Below the pieces are notes generated by a model, which was not told the DNA's origin, ran no database searches, and saw only the letters and a program-made list of their open reading frames with translations. The translations under genes were made by a program, and so were the position numbers. From positions 3,224,001-3,288,000 of the forward strand of contig NZ_CP020469.1 of the NCBI RefSeq assembly GCF_003031405.1: a stretch of 64,000 bases of DNA. The letters are read 5' to 3'. The DNA comes from Halomonas sp. 'Soap Lake #6' (GTDB lineage Bacteria > Pseudomonadota > Gammaproteobacteria > Pseudomonadales > Halomonadaceae). Of this stretch, positions 8,937-18,458 are shown in pieces; position 1 is the stretch's first letter, and each line of letters starts with the position of its first letter.

Positions 8937-9350
8937 ATGGTGAACTACCTGTACGGCTTGCCGTCATTTATTGCCTATTTAATGACAGCGATTGTACTGC
9001 TCGTCGCCTTTATGTATTGCTACAGCCGTATTACACCCCATCACGAGTGGACCCTGATTCGCGAAGGCAATTCTGCCGCAGCAGCGGCATATGGCGGCTC
9101 TATTTTAGGTTTTACGATTCCGCTTTATAGCGCAATGGCGCACTCCATCAGCTTTATCGACTTTGTACTCTGGGGCATTGTCGCCTTTATCGTGCAGTTG
9201 GCTACCTTCTTCGCGGTTAAGCTGTTTCTGCGCAAGCAGGGCGAAAGTCTTTCCCAGCACATTACTGAAGGTCACCATGCCTATGGCATTTTGATGGCCA
9301 GTGTTGCGATAGCCGTCGGCTTGCTCAACGCCGCTTCGATGACGTGGTAA
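8937..9350 (+). CDS. yjfL: YjfL family membrane protein (DUF350)
   Basis: This 137-residue protein has four predicted membrane helices (about residues 8-28, 50-72, 78-100 and 112-134). DUF350 proteins are small inner-membrane proteins of unknown function, often encoded beside PspA-like or ATP-grasp genes, as here. AAGGAAA lies before the ATG. The gene ends 14 bases before the YjfM-like lipoprotein start. A role in ion leak or membrane repair is speculation. Confidence 0.85.
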   Translation: MVNYLYGLPSFIAYLMTAIVLLVAFMYCYSRITPHHEWTLIREGNSAAAAAYGGSILGFTIPLYSAMAHSISFIDFVLWGIVAFIVQLATFFAVKLFLRKQGESLSQHITEGHHAYGILMASVAIAVGLLNAASMTW

Positions 9351-9364
9351 AGGAGAAAGTCGGC

Positions 9365-10006
9365 ATGTCTAAACACGATCAAACACCGCATTTGCCGCGC
9401 CGTAAGCGCAGCGCGCGTTTGTCATTAGCGGTGATGGGCGCGGGTGCTTTTGGCCTTACTGCCTGTGGCCAACCACCGCAGGAAGAACAAATAACCGAAG
9501 TAAGATTCGATGAACCGCGTAGCTTCCAAAGCGTAGAAGAGTGCGTAGCCGCAAATATCTATACCCGTAGCGCCTGTGAAGACGCCTACTCAGCCTCATT
9601 AGAGGCAGTGCCACGTTTCAGCACCCTTGAAGAGTGCGAAGCCGAGCACGGCGAAGGTGCTTGTACCGCTCCAAGCGAGGAGCAGGCACAAGCGGCCACC
9701 GGCAGCAGTGGCGGTAGTTGGTTTATGCCCGCCATGATGGGTTACATGGTTGGTAGCATGATGTCTAACACCAACCGTGGCCGCTCCTTTGAGCGAGTTT
9801 ATCAGGAGCCTGTGTACCGCAACCGCCAGAATCAGGGCAACTGGAACACCGCATCGAACCAAGCCACCCAGCGCGTTACTCAACGCAATGAAGCAATGCG
9901 TAGCTCGGTAGTTCAGAGCCGCCAGGCAGCTCAGAGTCGCCAAGCGACTACCCAGCGCAGCGGTTTCGGCTCACGCTCTTCAGCACGGGGTGGCTGGGGC
10001 TCCTAG
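9365..10006 (+). CDS. yjfM: YjfM/YgiB-like lipoprotein-type protein (DUF1190)
   Basis: The protein has 213 residues from the ATG at 9365, where AGGAG sits nine bases upstream; an in-frame start at 9344 inside yjfL is less likely. The N-terminus is basic, then hydrophobic, ending in FGLTACGQ, which is lipobox-like and suggests export with lipidation at that cysteine (about residue 36). A cysteine-containing domain with two related segments, SVEECVAANIYTRSACEDAY and TLEECEAEHGEGAC, follows. The tail is rich in Q, R, S and G and looks disordered. This is the layout of the DUF1190 YgiB/YjfM family. The next gene encodes its usual partner, a YgiC/YjfC ATP-grasp enzyme. Confidence 0.82.
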   Translation: MSKHDQTPHLPRRKRSARLSLAVMGAGAFGLTACGQPPQEEQITEVRFDEPRSFQSVEECVAANIYTRSACEDAYSASLEAVPRFSTLEECEAEHGEGACTAPSEEQAQAATGSSGGSWFMPAMMGYMVGSMMSNTNRGRSFERVYQEPVYRNRQNQGNWNTASNQATQRVTQRNEAMRSSVVQSRQAAQSRQATTQRSGFGSRSSARGGWGS

Positions 10007-10021
10007 CCAGCTAACACTACT

Positions 10022-11188
10022 ATGCTGCGAATCGACATTCCTGAGCGAAACAACTGGCAAGCCCTAGCCCACGAGCTGGGCTTTCATTTTCATACCATTG
10101 GCGGGGAGCCCTACTGGAAAGAAGATGCCTACTACCAGTTCACCATGGAGCAGGTAGAACAGGACATTGAAGCCCCCACTGAGGAACTACACGAGATGTG
10201 CATGGAGTTGGTGGATAAGGTCTGCCACTCCAATGCGCTAATGCAGCGTCTGGCACTACCTGAGCACATGTGGGACAGCATCCATAATTCGTGGAAGTCG
10301 GGACAACCACACCTCTACGGACGAATGGACTTTGCCTACTCCGGCAGTGGCCCTGCAAAGCTGTTAGAGCTCAACTACGACACCCCTACCTCGCTCTACG
10401 AAGCAGGTTTTTTTCAGTGGGTGTGGCTGGAACAAGCCATTGAGCAAGGCATCCTTCCGCGCCATGCGGATCAGTACAACTCGATCCAGGAGCGGCTGAT
10501 CAATGCCATGGCGCACCTTGGCGACCGCATCAAAGCACGCACGATGTACTTCTCCTGCATCAAAGATAATGCTGAAGAGCGTGCCACCGTGCACTACTTG
10601 CAGGATGTGGCGATACAGGCAGGCCTAAAAGCCCCGTTTATCTACACGGAAGATATTGGCCTGCGAGCAGGTATGGATCACTTTGTTGATCTGGATGATA
10701 AGCCCATTCATGCCCTGTTCAAACTCTACCCCTGGGAAGAAATGGCCGACGACGGCTTTGGAGAGCAGATTCCACAGCTCAACACTCATTGGTTTGAACC
10801 GCCCTGGAAAGCCATTCTTTCTAACAAAGGGATTCTCCCTCTGCTGTGGGAACACTTTGAGGGCCACCCTAACCTATTACCGGCGTTTTTCGAGAACGCT
10901 AGTAGCCCGCCGTTGCCTGCCGGATGGGTACGCAAGCCCTTCTTCTCCCGGGAAGGGAGTAACATAGAGCTAATCACGCCATCAGGACAACGTGAGACGG
11001 TGGATGGGCCCTATACCGATAGCCCCTGGATTCGTCAGGCATATCACCCAATGCCGCGGTTTGGTAATAACCACGCCTTAATCGGTAGCTGGGTCGTCGG
11101 TGATCGCGCCTGTGGGATGGGCATTCGTGAAGATGTAGGTCGCATCACCAAAGACTCCTCCTGCTTTGTGCCCCACGCTATCGTATAA
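10022..11188 (+). CDS. yjfC: Glutathionylspermidine synthase-like ATP-grasp protein (YjfC/YgiC)
   Basis: The protein has 388 residues and matches the C-terminal synthetase domain of glutathionylspermidine synthase, without the amidase domain. ATP-grasp features include the acidic ELNYDTPTSLYE segment (about residue 118), KLYPWEEM (about 235) and the glycine-rich REGSNIELI (about 315). The family forms amide bonds with ATP, but E. coli YgiC and YjfC have no agreed substrate. It is the last gene of the yjf-like operon, 16 bases after the lipoprotein gene. A role in modifying a cell-envelope thiol, peptide or polyamine is inference. Confidence 0.87.
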   Translation: MLRIDIPERNNWQALAHELGFHFHTIGGEPYWKEDAYYQFTMEQVEQDIEAPTEELHEMCMELVDKVCHSNALMQRLALPEHMWDSIHNSWKSGQPHLYGRMDFAYSGSGPAKLLELNYDTPTSLYEAGFFQWVWLEQAIEQGILPRHADQYNSIQERLINAMAHLGDRIKARTMYFSCIKDNAEERATVHYLQDVAIQAGLKAPFIYTEDIGLRAGMDHFVDLDDKPIHALFKLYPWEEMADDGFGEQIPQLNTHWFEPPWKAILSNKGILPLLWEHFEGHPNLLPAFFENASSPPLPAGWVRKPFFSREGSNIELITPSGQRETVDGPYTDSPWIRQAYHPMPRFGNNHALIGSWVVGDRACGMGIREDVGRITKDSSCFVPHAIV

Positions 11189-11310
11189 ACACCAGCACTA
11201 ATGGCCGCGGACAAACGCTGGACAACACTCCCGAAAAAAGCTGAAACTCAGGGTTAATGTCGTGGGCAGTACTATCTTAAGTAGGGCGACACCCTTCACT
11301 CTGCTTTATT

Positions 11311-11344
11311 TAATCCTGAGAGATATTTAACCCTGAGAGATATT
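11311..11344. repeat. Tandem repeat, 17 bp x 2
   Basis: Two adjacent 17-bp units, TAATCCTGAGAGATATT and TAACCCTGAGAGATATT, differ at one base. They lie between yjfC and the chemoreceptor gene, 68 bases before its start. They could be binding sites or a slippage product; similar arrays occur in other gaps of this window. Confidence 0.8.
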
Positions 11345-11411
11345 AGGCAGCGTAAAGACAACAAACCGCTACGTTTTCAGGGCCACCGTTTATTTTGGAG
11401 CAAAGGCGAAT

Positions 11412-13439
11412 ATGATCGCGCGCTGGAAATCCCTGCCACTACGGCTACGGCTATTTATCTCTTTTGGGACGGTTTTAGCGTTCGCAATGCTCTTGGCACT
11501 CTACCTTCAAGCGCGCTCCCATAGCCAAGAGCGCCTGGAGAGCCTGCTTAACCATGAGCTACCCGCCCAAATTGAGGGGCTGGCCACACACATCAACCTA
11601 CGCTTAAGCCCAGCCCTTGCCATCTCAGAAAGCCTGGCCAACAGTTACTTTATTGAGCAGTGGGTACAAAATGGGCTGGATGAAGAGCAACAGGTAGATG
11701 TTATTCGCTATCTATCACGCTTAATGGGCCAACTCGATACAGATCTGATGTTCATCGCCGCCCAGTACCAAGGCAGGGGCTACTACTTTCAGCTCCGTGA
11801 CGGTGAGCTTTTGCAGCGCCCCCTGCTCGCCCCAGGAGGAAACGATGACTGGTACTACCAGTTCATTGATAGCAACGCCGATTACAACCTGAACCTAGAC
11901 AGCGATACCTTCTCGCCCGAGGATGCATTTGTCTATCTCAATTACCGCAGCAGAGAAACGGCGGCAAACGACCGTCCTCTTGTGGTAGCAGGAGCCGGGC
12001 TTAACCTGTCACATATGGCTCAACTGATCGAAGATTATCGGCTTGGTGACACAGGCCGCGCAGCCATCCTAAGCGCCGAAGGCGAGCTCTTAATTCGCAG
12101 CAATGAAACCAATATCTCAGCACTAAAAGAGCAAAAAGCTGAGCAACTGTTAAGTACTGACCGAGAGCTTCACGTAAGAGAGATTCAGCGCGATGGGCAA
12201 ATTTACTTTGTTACAACCCGCTGGTTACCCGAGCTACAGCGCTATCTACAAGTAGAAGTGTCTAAGAGCGAGTACACCGCCACTATCCGTGAGCGCTTCT
12301 TGGCTTCTATCGGCTTGGGGCTAATTATTTTAGTGGTTGGGCTAATGATTCTATATCCCTTAACCGGCAGTCTGATCCGCCCCCTGACACGCTTTCAACG
12401 CCAACTAAAAGAGATTACCCATAGCTTAGACTTATCACGCCGGGTAGACACCGACGACCGCGCAGAGCTCGGCGACTTAGCCGCACAAACCAATGAGTTG
12501 CTGGCACGCCTTTCCCGGGCGATTGCTGCAGTGTCAAATAATGCTTTAGCCCTTACCCAAGTAGCCGATCGACTGGCACAAACCGCAGGGCTTTCCGGCG
12601 TTCAAGGTGGAGATATTAGCCACGAAGCCAATCAAACCATGGCCGCAGCAGTGGAAGAAATGGCATCTTCGGTGGCCGAAATCACTTCAACCATGGAGGA
12701 GCTTTCAACCTCGTCCACCCAAATTGCCGATCACTCCCAATCGGTTGTCGATGTTGCCAACCAAACGCTGGAGCGTAGCCGCAAGGGCAGCACAGCCATG
12801 CAACTACTGCAGGCTAAGATGCAGGACATCCGCAGCGACAGCGAGCAAAGCCTCTCTGAAATTATGACGTTAGGCGCTAAATCCAAACAAATCAGTAAGG
12901 TAATGGAGCTGATCAACACCCTTGCTGCACAAACCAAACTGATCGCGTTTAATGCCGCTTTAGAAGCCTCAAGCGCCGGGGAGTCTGGACGACGTTTTTC
13001 GGTTGTGGCCAATGAGATTCGCCGCTTAGCCGATAGCGTGACCGACTCTACCCAGGAGATTGAGGGCCATACTGATGAAATCCAACAGGCTATCAACCGT
13101 TTAGTGGTTGCCTCCGAAAAAGGAGCAACGTCAATAGAGCAAGGGGTAGAAGCTAGCATCAGCACTGCACAAGACTTGGAAGCGCTGCTTAAGGCCGCTA
13201 GTCAAACCAGTAGCGCTGCTCAGCAAATATCACTCTCCACACAGCAGCAGAAAACAGCTAGTAATCAGGTCGTGATTGCACTGCGTGATATTGATACTGC
13301 CAGTGCTCGTAATGCCCAATCCGTGCGCAGCATTACCGACATTAGCCAAGATATGATTCAGATGTCTACAGAACTGAACGATCTAGTCCAGGAGTTTACA
13401 CTGGCACAACATAACAATAATCAACAACGCCCTTCCTGA
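11412..13439 (+). CDS. Methyl-accepting chemotaxis receptor of the Wsp-like cluster
   Basis: The protein has 675 residues. A membrane helix (about 12-32) is followed by a periplasmic region (33-295) that looks like a double-Cache sensor with a DDWYYQF segment near residue 140. A second membrane helix (about 298-320), a HAMP domain (about 320-372) and a signalling coiled coil follow. The hairpin tip is divergent: TKLIAFNAALEASSAGE (about residues 510-526) replaces the usual TNLLALNAAIEAARAGE. The C-terminus (NNQQRPS) carries no CheR-docking pentapeptide. It is the first gene of an eight-gene chemosensory operon ending in a diguanylate cyclase and two CheW genes, so it corresponds in role to WspA. 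Confidence 0.9.
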   Translation: MIARWKSLPLRLRLFISFGTVLAFAMLLALYLQARSHSQERLESLLNHELPAQIEGLATHINLRLSPALAISESLANSYFIEQWVQNGLDEEQQVDVIRYLSRLMGQLDTDLMFIAAQYQGRGYYFQLRDGELLQRPLLAPGGNDDWYYQFIDSNADYNLNLDSDTFSPEDAFVYLNYRSRETAANDRPLVVAGAGLNLSHMAQLIEDYRLGDTGRAAILSAEGELLIRSNETNISALKEQKAEQLLSTDRELHVREIQRDGQIYFVTTRWLPELQRYLQVEVSKSEYTATIRERFLASIGLGLIILVVGLMILYPLTGSLIRPLTRFQRQLKEITHSLDLSRRVDTDDRAELGDLAAQTNELLARLSRAIAAVSNNALALTQVADRLAQTAGLSGVQGGDISHEANQTMAAAVEEMASSVAEITSTMEELSTSSTQIADHSQSVVDVANQTLERSRKGSTAMQLLQAKMQDIRSDSEQSLSEIMTLGAKSKQISKVMELINTLAAQTKLIAFNAALEASSAGESGRRFSVVANEIRRLADSVTDSTQEIEGHTDEIQQAINRLVVASEKGATSIEQGVEASISTAQDLEALLKAASQTSSAAQQISLSTQQQKTASNQVVIALRDIDTASARNAQSVRSITDISQDMIQMSTELNDLVQEFTLAQHNNNQQRPS

Positions 13440-13449
13440 GGACGCTTTG

Positions 13450-14520
13450 ATGAGTGCAATTCGTGTGGTGATAGCAGACGACAGTCAATTATCGCGAGCT
13501 GTGCTACGCGGCATACTCACTCGTGATGGTGATATTGAGATTATCGGCGAAGCGGCTAATGGCCGTGAGGCTGTTGAAATGGCGAGACGCCTTGCACCTC
13601 AGTTGATCACCATGGACCTGAACATGCCGGTGATGGACGGGCTTAGCGCTATTGAAGAGATCATGCACACCAAAGGCGTGCCGATCCTGGTAGTTAGCGA
13701 CCGTTCTGATGCACAGACTGCTTACCAGGCTCTAGAGGTTGGTGCCCTTGAGGTACTGCCTAAACCGACCATTGATGAAGAGGATGCCGAGCGGCTTCTG
13801 GAAAGGGTCCGACTGCTTTCAGGTGTGGCGGTAATTACCCGACTGCGTCGCCGCCCAGCATCGCCCTCCCCGTTGCCCGTCGCCATGCCTCCGTTACCAT
13901 CTAGCCCCAGCAGAGCAGCGTCTCGTGCCTTTCAGCGCGTTGTCGCCATCGCTTGCTCAACAGGCGGGCCACAGGCGCTCGCTCGCCTACTGAGCAAACT
14001 GCCAGCAGGTTTTCCAGCCCCTATTATGATAGCTCAACACATTAGTCATGGCTTTATAGAAGGTATGGCAACCTGGCTAGGCTCGCTATGCAGCCTGCCG
14101 GTTAGCGTCGCCCAGGATGGCGAGCGTATCAGGCCCGGATGTATTTATCTCTCGCCCTCAGAGCGCAATCTTTGTGTAACTTCACAGCACCGCCTTCGGC
14201 TAGAGGCAAGCCCTAAGGGTGCCCTTTACCATCCTAGTTGCGATGCGCTTTTCCACAGCGTTGTCAGCGTGTATGGCACCGATACAATTGGCGTTATTTT
14301 GACGGGCATGGGCCGTGACGGTGTGAGCGGCATGCGCGCCGTTCATTTGGCCGGAGGCACAACATTTGCCCAAAATGAAGCGAGCTCTGTGATCTACGGT
14401 ATGAACCAAGAAGCTGTAAATGCAGGTGTTGTCCAGCATGTTATTGCTTTAGATGACCTACCTACCCGGCTGCTGCGCGAGGTTCGCTTCCATCACTCTT
14501 CCTGCCGGGCCCCCCGATGA
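13450..14520 (+). CDS. cheB: Chemotaxis methylesterase CheB (WspF-like)
   Basis: The protein has 356 residues from the ATG at 13450; a TTG directly before it could also be read. The receiver domain (about 4-122) has DD at 10-11, phospho-acceptor D56 in TMDLNMP and a K in PKPT. After a proline/serine linker (about 136-158) comes the methylesterase domain with catalytic S170 (ACSTGGPQ), H197 (IAQHISHGF) and an Asp in LTGMGRDGVSGM. It removes methyl groups from, or deamidates, the receptor encoded upstream. It overlaps cheR by ATGA. In the Wsp system the equivalent protein, WspF, damps c-di-GMP output. Confidence 0.93.
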   Translation: MSAIRVVIADDSQLSRAVLRGILTRDGDIEIIGEAANGREAVEMARRLAPQLITMDLNMPVMDGLSAIEEIMHTKGVPILVVSDRSDAQTAYQALEVGALEVLPKPTIDEEDAERLLERVRLLSGVAVITRLRRRPASPSPLPVAMPPLPSSPSRAASRAFQRVVAIACSTGGPQALARLLSKLPAGFPAPIMIAQHISHGFIEGMATWLGSLCSLPVSVAQDGERIRPGCIYLSPSERNLCVTSQHRLRLEASPKGALYHPSCDALFHSVVSVYGTDTIGVILTGMGRDGVSGMRAVHLAGGTTFAQNEASSVIYGMNQEAVNAGVVQHVIALDDLPTRLLREVRFHHSSCRAPR

Positions 14521-15902
14521 GTACGCTTACGCTCTTTAAGCAACTGGTGCACCAGCGCTGTGGACTACACCTAGAAGGGCTTGCGGAAGCGCGACTAGTG
14601 AAAGCAGTGGCACTACTGCGCACACGAACAGGAATTCATAGCCCCACATTGTTGATTAGTAAGCTGGAGCAAGATAGCCCCCTTTTTGATTACTTCATCA
14701 GTCAGTTAACGGTCAACGAGACCTACTTTTTTCGTGAGCCTGAAGCGCTAAACTGGCTGGCCAATACGCATTTACCCAGGCTACTGGCGAAAAAAAATGC
14801 ACCACTGTCCATTTTAAGTGCAGGTTGCTCCTCGGGCGAAGAGCCTTATAGCCTCGCGATAGCGCTTTACGAACGTTACGGTGAACGCGCCAAACAGCTT
14901 TTTCATATTACCGGTGGCGATGTTGACCAGCAGGTGCTTGATAAAGCCCAGGCTGGAATTTATGGGGGCATGGCATTTCGCGCCCTTCACTCCTCGTTAA
15001 AGCTACGTTATTTCTCAGCAGCAGGCAGGCGCTTCAAGTTGCTTGATACATTACGGCAATGGGTCACCTTTTGTTCATTTAACCTACTAGATCGCAACGC
15101 GCAGGCACTAGGCGGTCCGTTTGATGTGATTCTATTCCGTAATGTCTCCATCTATTTCGATGAGGCTACCCGCCGAGCGATCCAGCAACATCTGAAGCAG
15201 CTGCTCACCCCAGACGGTATTTTGCTATGTGGCGTTACCGAAACGCTGGGTAACGACTTGGGCGTTTTGGAGATGGTTGAGGAACATGGCCTGTTTTATT
15301 TTCGTGACCACGCTGGGCCGCCGCACTCACCGGCCCCTTCTGGCATGCCCACTGTAACCAGCACGCCAACAGCCGCTTGCCACTCAGGCAGTGTCGACGG
15401 CAAATCAATCCACTCTCGCCCAGCTCCTACCCCTGGAGATGCTGGCAGCCAGGTAAGCGTGACGCCCAAGGACTTTCACGACACACTGCATCAAGCCAAT
15501 GACCTGTTAAACCAGAGCAGTTTTACCGAGGCCAGAAGCCTGCTCGAACCGCTACTCGTTGAGCAACCTTGGAGCGTAGACGCCCTTCTACTCGCTGGTC
15601 TTGTAGCCCGCTGGCAGCAGCAGCCCCAGCAGGCATTCGACTATTTTAAACGAGCGCTATACGTCGCCCCAGAATGCTGGCCTGCACACTTTTATCAGGC
15701 CGAACTGCTGCGTTTAGGTGAGTTAACTGGCAACGCTGCCCAGCGCCATCGCGGTTACGCCGCAGTAGTACGCCTACTGGAGTCATCCCCTCAGGCAGAT
15801 GGCGCCCTGCAAGTGATATCCCCGCCGCTACCACCGGGTGATGCCTGCTTTCTCTCCAAGCGCTACTTAAGTGAACAAACCGCCATACAGGGAGTTGGCT
15901 AA
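14517..15902 (+). CDS. cheR: CheR methyltransferase with C-terminal TPR domain (WspC-like)
   Basis: The protein has 461 residues. An N-terminal helical CheR domain is followed by a SAM-dependent methyltransferase core with the SAM motif LSAGCSSGEEPYSLA (about residues 98-112) and a later LFRNVSIYF motif where CheR usually has CRNVxIYF. A proline/serine linker (about 270-320) leads into TPR-like helices (about 322-430). CheR-TPR fusions are typical of WspC and related alternative chemosensory systems. The cognate receptor lacks a pentapeptide, so the TPR part may replace that docking route. The start codon overlaps the cheB stop, and the stop shares one base with the cheA start. Confidence 0.92.
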   Translation: MSTLTLFKQLVHQRCGLHLEGLAEARLVKAVALLRTRTGIHSPTLLISKLEQDSPLFDYFISQLTVNETYFFREPEALNWLANTHLPRLLAKKNAPLSILSAGCSSGEEPYSLAIALYERYGERAKQLFHITGGDVDQQVLDKAQAGIYGGMAFRALHSSLKLRYFSAAGRRFKLLDTLRQWVTFCSFNLLDRNAQALGGPFDVILFRNVSIYFDEATRRAIQQHLKQLLTPDGILLCGVTETLGNDLGVLEMVEEHGLFYFRDHAGPPHSPAPSGMPTVTSTPTAACHSGSVDGKSIHSRPAPTPGDAGSQVSVTPKDFHDTLHQANDLLNQSSFTEARSLLEPLLVEQPWSVDALLLAGLVARWQQQPQQAFDYFKRALYVAPECWPAHFYQAELLRLGELTGNAAQRHRGYAAVVRLLESSPQADGALQVISPPLPPGDACFLSKRYLSEQTAIQGVG

Positions 15903-18025
15903 TGGCTTTGGATATCCGACGTTTTATTCAGCGTTTTGTGGAAGAAGCTGCCGATCATCTCCCGCGCTTGCGTGAAGGCGTGAGTGCCCTTGAACAGGGG
16001 GATGCCGATAAAGAACGTATTAACGAACTATTTCGCGCGGTGCATACGCTAAAAGGCTCCTCGCGGATGCTGAAGTTAGCTCCAATTACCGCGATTTCCC
16101 ACAGCACTGAAGAACTGTTAAGTGCCTTTCGTGATGGCAGCCAAGTACCCACTCCTGCGACCTCCAGCTTGCTAAACCAAGCCATCGATGCTCTGACAGA
16201 CTTAGTTGGGCAACTCGCCCAGGGAGCCACACCCGCCGACTTAGCCAATGCCGACCCAGCGTTATGCTACGCCCTAGAAGCGGCTGCCACAGGAAAGCTA
16301 CCTGCAAACGCCCCACCACCAACGGCAGGGGTAAAAGTAAATACTGCAGCAAGGTCAACCAATCTCGATCCACTTGGCAAAGCGGCAGGCACCACTTCAA
16401 TGGTGCTAAGCGACACAGTCCGCGTGCGCCTTGACCGCTTAGATGACGTTATCCGCCTCATGGGCGAAGTGCTCTCCGGCCATCATCACTTACATAGTTT
16501 GGTTGAGCAGGCACGCCTACTGGGCGCAACGCTGCCCACAGGCTATCAAGCCACTTTTAATGCGTTTAACCGTGAGCTAAAAGATAGCGTGCTCAGCCAC
16601 GATGCCCTGATGAGTGACCTACACGACCGGGCGCTGCAAATGCGCATGCTGCCATTAAGTGTCGTGTTTGACCCGCTGGCCCAAATGGCACGGGAACTGG
16701 CTCACTCTCTGGGTAAGACAGTTGACTGCCGAGTGCGGGGCAGCGAAATCGAGCTGGATCGTCAAATGATTGATCGACTCTCAGACCCGCTAATTCACCT
16801 GCTGCGTAACGCACTTGATCACGGACTAGAGTCCCCCGAGCAACGTCAGTCCATAGGCAAGCCACCGCGCGGCCAGCTAACCTTGAAAGCGTGGCAGGAT
16901 GATAGCTGGGTAGTCATTGAAATGCGTGATGATGGCGCAGGTATAAGCGTTGAAGCAGTGCGCCAAAAAGCACTCGCCAAGAACCTGCTCACCGAAGAGC
17001 AGCTCCAAGCACTGAGTGAGCAGGAAACCTTGGAGCTGATTTTTTTGCCTGGGTTCTCTACCAAAGCAATGATTACTGACTTTTCAGGGCGTGGGGTCGG
17101 CATGGATGTGGTTAAACGCACGATCGTCGACGAACTTAGCGGGGACCTGCAGCTTGCTAGCGAAGCGGGTACAGGTACCTGTTTCACTCTGCGCTTACCA
17201 CTATCACTGGCGATGATGCGCGTTCTCCTGGTTAACGTTGGCCAAGCGACGTTGGGAGTAACAGCCCCTCACGTCGCAGAGCTTTTGGAGTGCTCTACCA
17301 GCGAGTTTATTGACGCCGCAGGGCAAACTGCGCTGGTTCTGCGCAATGAGTTTGTACCCGTCGTAGCGCTTGCCGAATTGCTTTCTCTGCCCACCACCAC
17401 TCAAAAGGCCGATAAAGTCCTACTACTGGTGGTCCACCAGCGCCAGCAAAAACTGGCTCTGATTGTCGATGCACTGGTAGACGAACGCGACATGGTGATT
17501 AAGCCGCTGCCTACTCACTTGCGCTACTTACCACTCGTATCAGGCATGGTTTCTCAAGGGCGCAATGCATTGGTGAGCCTACTGCATGTTCCAGCACTCT
17601 TGGAGCGTGCTCGCCGCACCGAACAACGCGGCATCGCGGCGGCGACTACGACGGCCCAAGCACACCGCATTCTTGTAGTGGATGATTCGCTAAATACTCG
17701 TGAAATCGAAAAAGACGTGCTCGAAGCCTGGGGCTACCAAGTCACTTTGGCGGAAAATGGACGCGATGGTCTAAACAAGGCACTCGCTGATAAGTTTGAT
17801 GCAGTGCTCACCGATGTTGAGATGCCCGTGATGGATGGCTTTGCGCTAACCGCGAGTCTGCGCGAGAATGAAGACTACCGTCATAAGCCTATTATTATTA
17901 TCACCTCCCGTGAAACAGAGGCTGACCGCCAACGCGGTATCGAAGTAGGTGCTGATGCCTACATAGTAAAAGGCAGCTTTGATCAAAATAACTTAGTGGA
18001 GACGCTCAAAGCCTTATTAGGCTAA
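15902..18025 (+). CDS. cheA: Hybrid CheA histidine kinase with C-terminal receiver (WspE-like)
   Basis: The protein has 707 residues. Domains in order: Hpt (1-105, H48 in HTLKGSSRM), a linker without an obvious P2 domain, dimerisation helices (about 178-245), an ATPase domain (about 250-420) with N-box LLRNALDHGL, G1 DDGAGI and G2 GRGVGMDVV, a CheW-like domain (about 422-555), and a receiver (589-707) with D638 in LTDVEMP and a conserved lysine near 690. Hybrid CheA-REC kinases of this size are seen in Wsp and Frz systems. It should autophosphorylate H48 under control of the upstream receptor and pass phosphate to its own receiver, CheB, the stand-alone receiver and the diguanylate cyclase. 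Confidence 0.94.
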   Translation: MALDIRRFIQRFVEEAADHLPRLREGVSALEQGDADKERINELFRAVHTLKGSSRMLKLAPITAISHSTEELLSAFRDGSQVPTPATSSLLNQAIDALTDLVGQLAQGATPADLANADPALCYALEAAATGKLPANAPPPTAGVKVNTAARSTNLDPLGKAAGTTSMVLSDTVRVRLDRLDDVIRLMGEVLSGHHHLHSLVEQARLLGATLPTGYQATFNAFNRELKDSVLSHDALMSDLHDRALQMRMLPLSVVFDPLAQMARELAHSLGKTVDCRVRGSEIELDRQMIDRLSDPLIHLLRNALDHGLESPEQRQSIGKPPRGQLTLKAWQDDSWVVIEMRDDGAGISVEAVRQKALAKNLLTEEQLQALSEQETLELIFLPGFSTKAMITDFSGRGVGMDVVKRTIVDELSGDLQLASEAGTGTCFTLRLPLSLAMMRVLLVNVGQATLGVTAPHVAELLECSTSEFIDAAGQTALVLRNEFVPVVALAELLSLPTTTQKADKVLLLVVHQRQQKLALIVDALVDERDMVIKPLPTHLRYLPLVSGMVSQGRNALVSLLHVPALLERARRTEQRGIAAATTTAQAHRILVVDDSLNTREIEKDVLEAWGYQVTLAENGRDGLNKALADKFDAVLTDVEMPVMDGFALTASLRENEDYRHKPIIIITSRETEADRQRGIEVGADAYIVKGSFDQNNLVETLKALLG

Positions 18026-18048
18026 GCACTCTCCGATAGAGGACTAGC

Positions 18049-18405
18049 ATGCGAATATTGGTCGTAGATGACGACCCACTGGCTGGGGAAATGACCGCAG
18101 CACTGCTGGAGTTCCAGGGTCATGACACCCTATTGGCCAGTGACGCCATGGAAGCCACCAGCCAGTTGGATGCCCATGATGATATCGCGCTAATTGTCAG
18201 TGATATGAATATGCCCTTGATTACTGGCATTGAGCTACTTGAGATGCTGAGGGAGCAAGACGTCACGCTGCCCTTTATACTGCTTACCGGAGATACCGCT
18301 GATGACCAGCTGCGCCAAACCCCCGGCCTAAGCGCCTGTTTGCAAAAAGATGCAGACCTTGAAGCCACTCTCGGGCGTGCAGTTATCCAAGCGCTCGGGG
18401 ATTAA
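18049..18405 (+). CDS. Stand-alone receiver-domain response regulator (CheY-like)
   Basis: The protein has 118 residues and is a single receiver domain. Acidic residues DDD lie at 7-9, the phospho-acceptor is D52 in VSDMNMP, a conserved T is in LLTGD (about 80) and a lysine in CLQKD (about 102). AGAGG precedes the ATG, 24 bases after the hybrid kinase gene. Classical wsp operons lack such a gene. It could be a phosphate sink or a second output, for example on motility. No output domain is attached. Confidence 0.9.
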   Translation: MRILVVDDDPLAGEMTAALLEFQGHDTLLASDAMEATSQLDAHDDIALIVSDMNMPLITGIELLEMLREQDVTLPFILLTGDTADDQLRQTPGLSACLQKDADLEATLGRAVIQALGD

Positions 18406-18458
18406 TTCAAGCCGTTGTATGGACAATTCATTGTTCGCCCACTTGCACAGGTAGCCTG

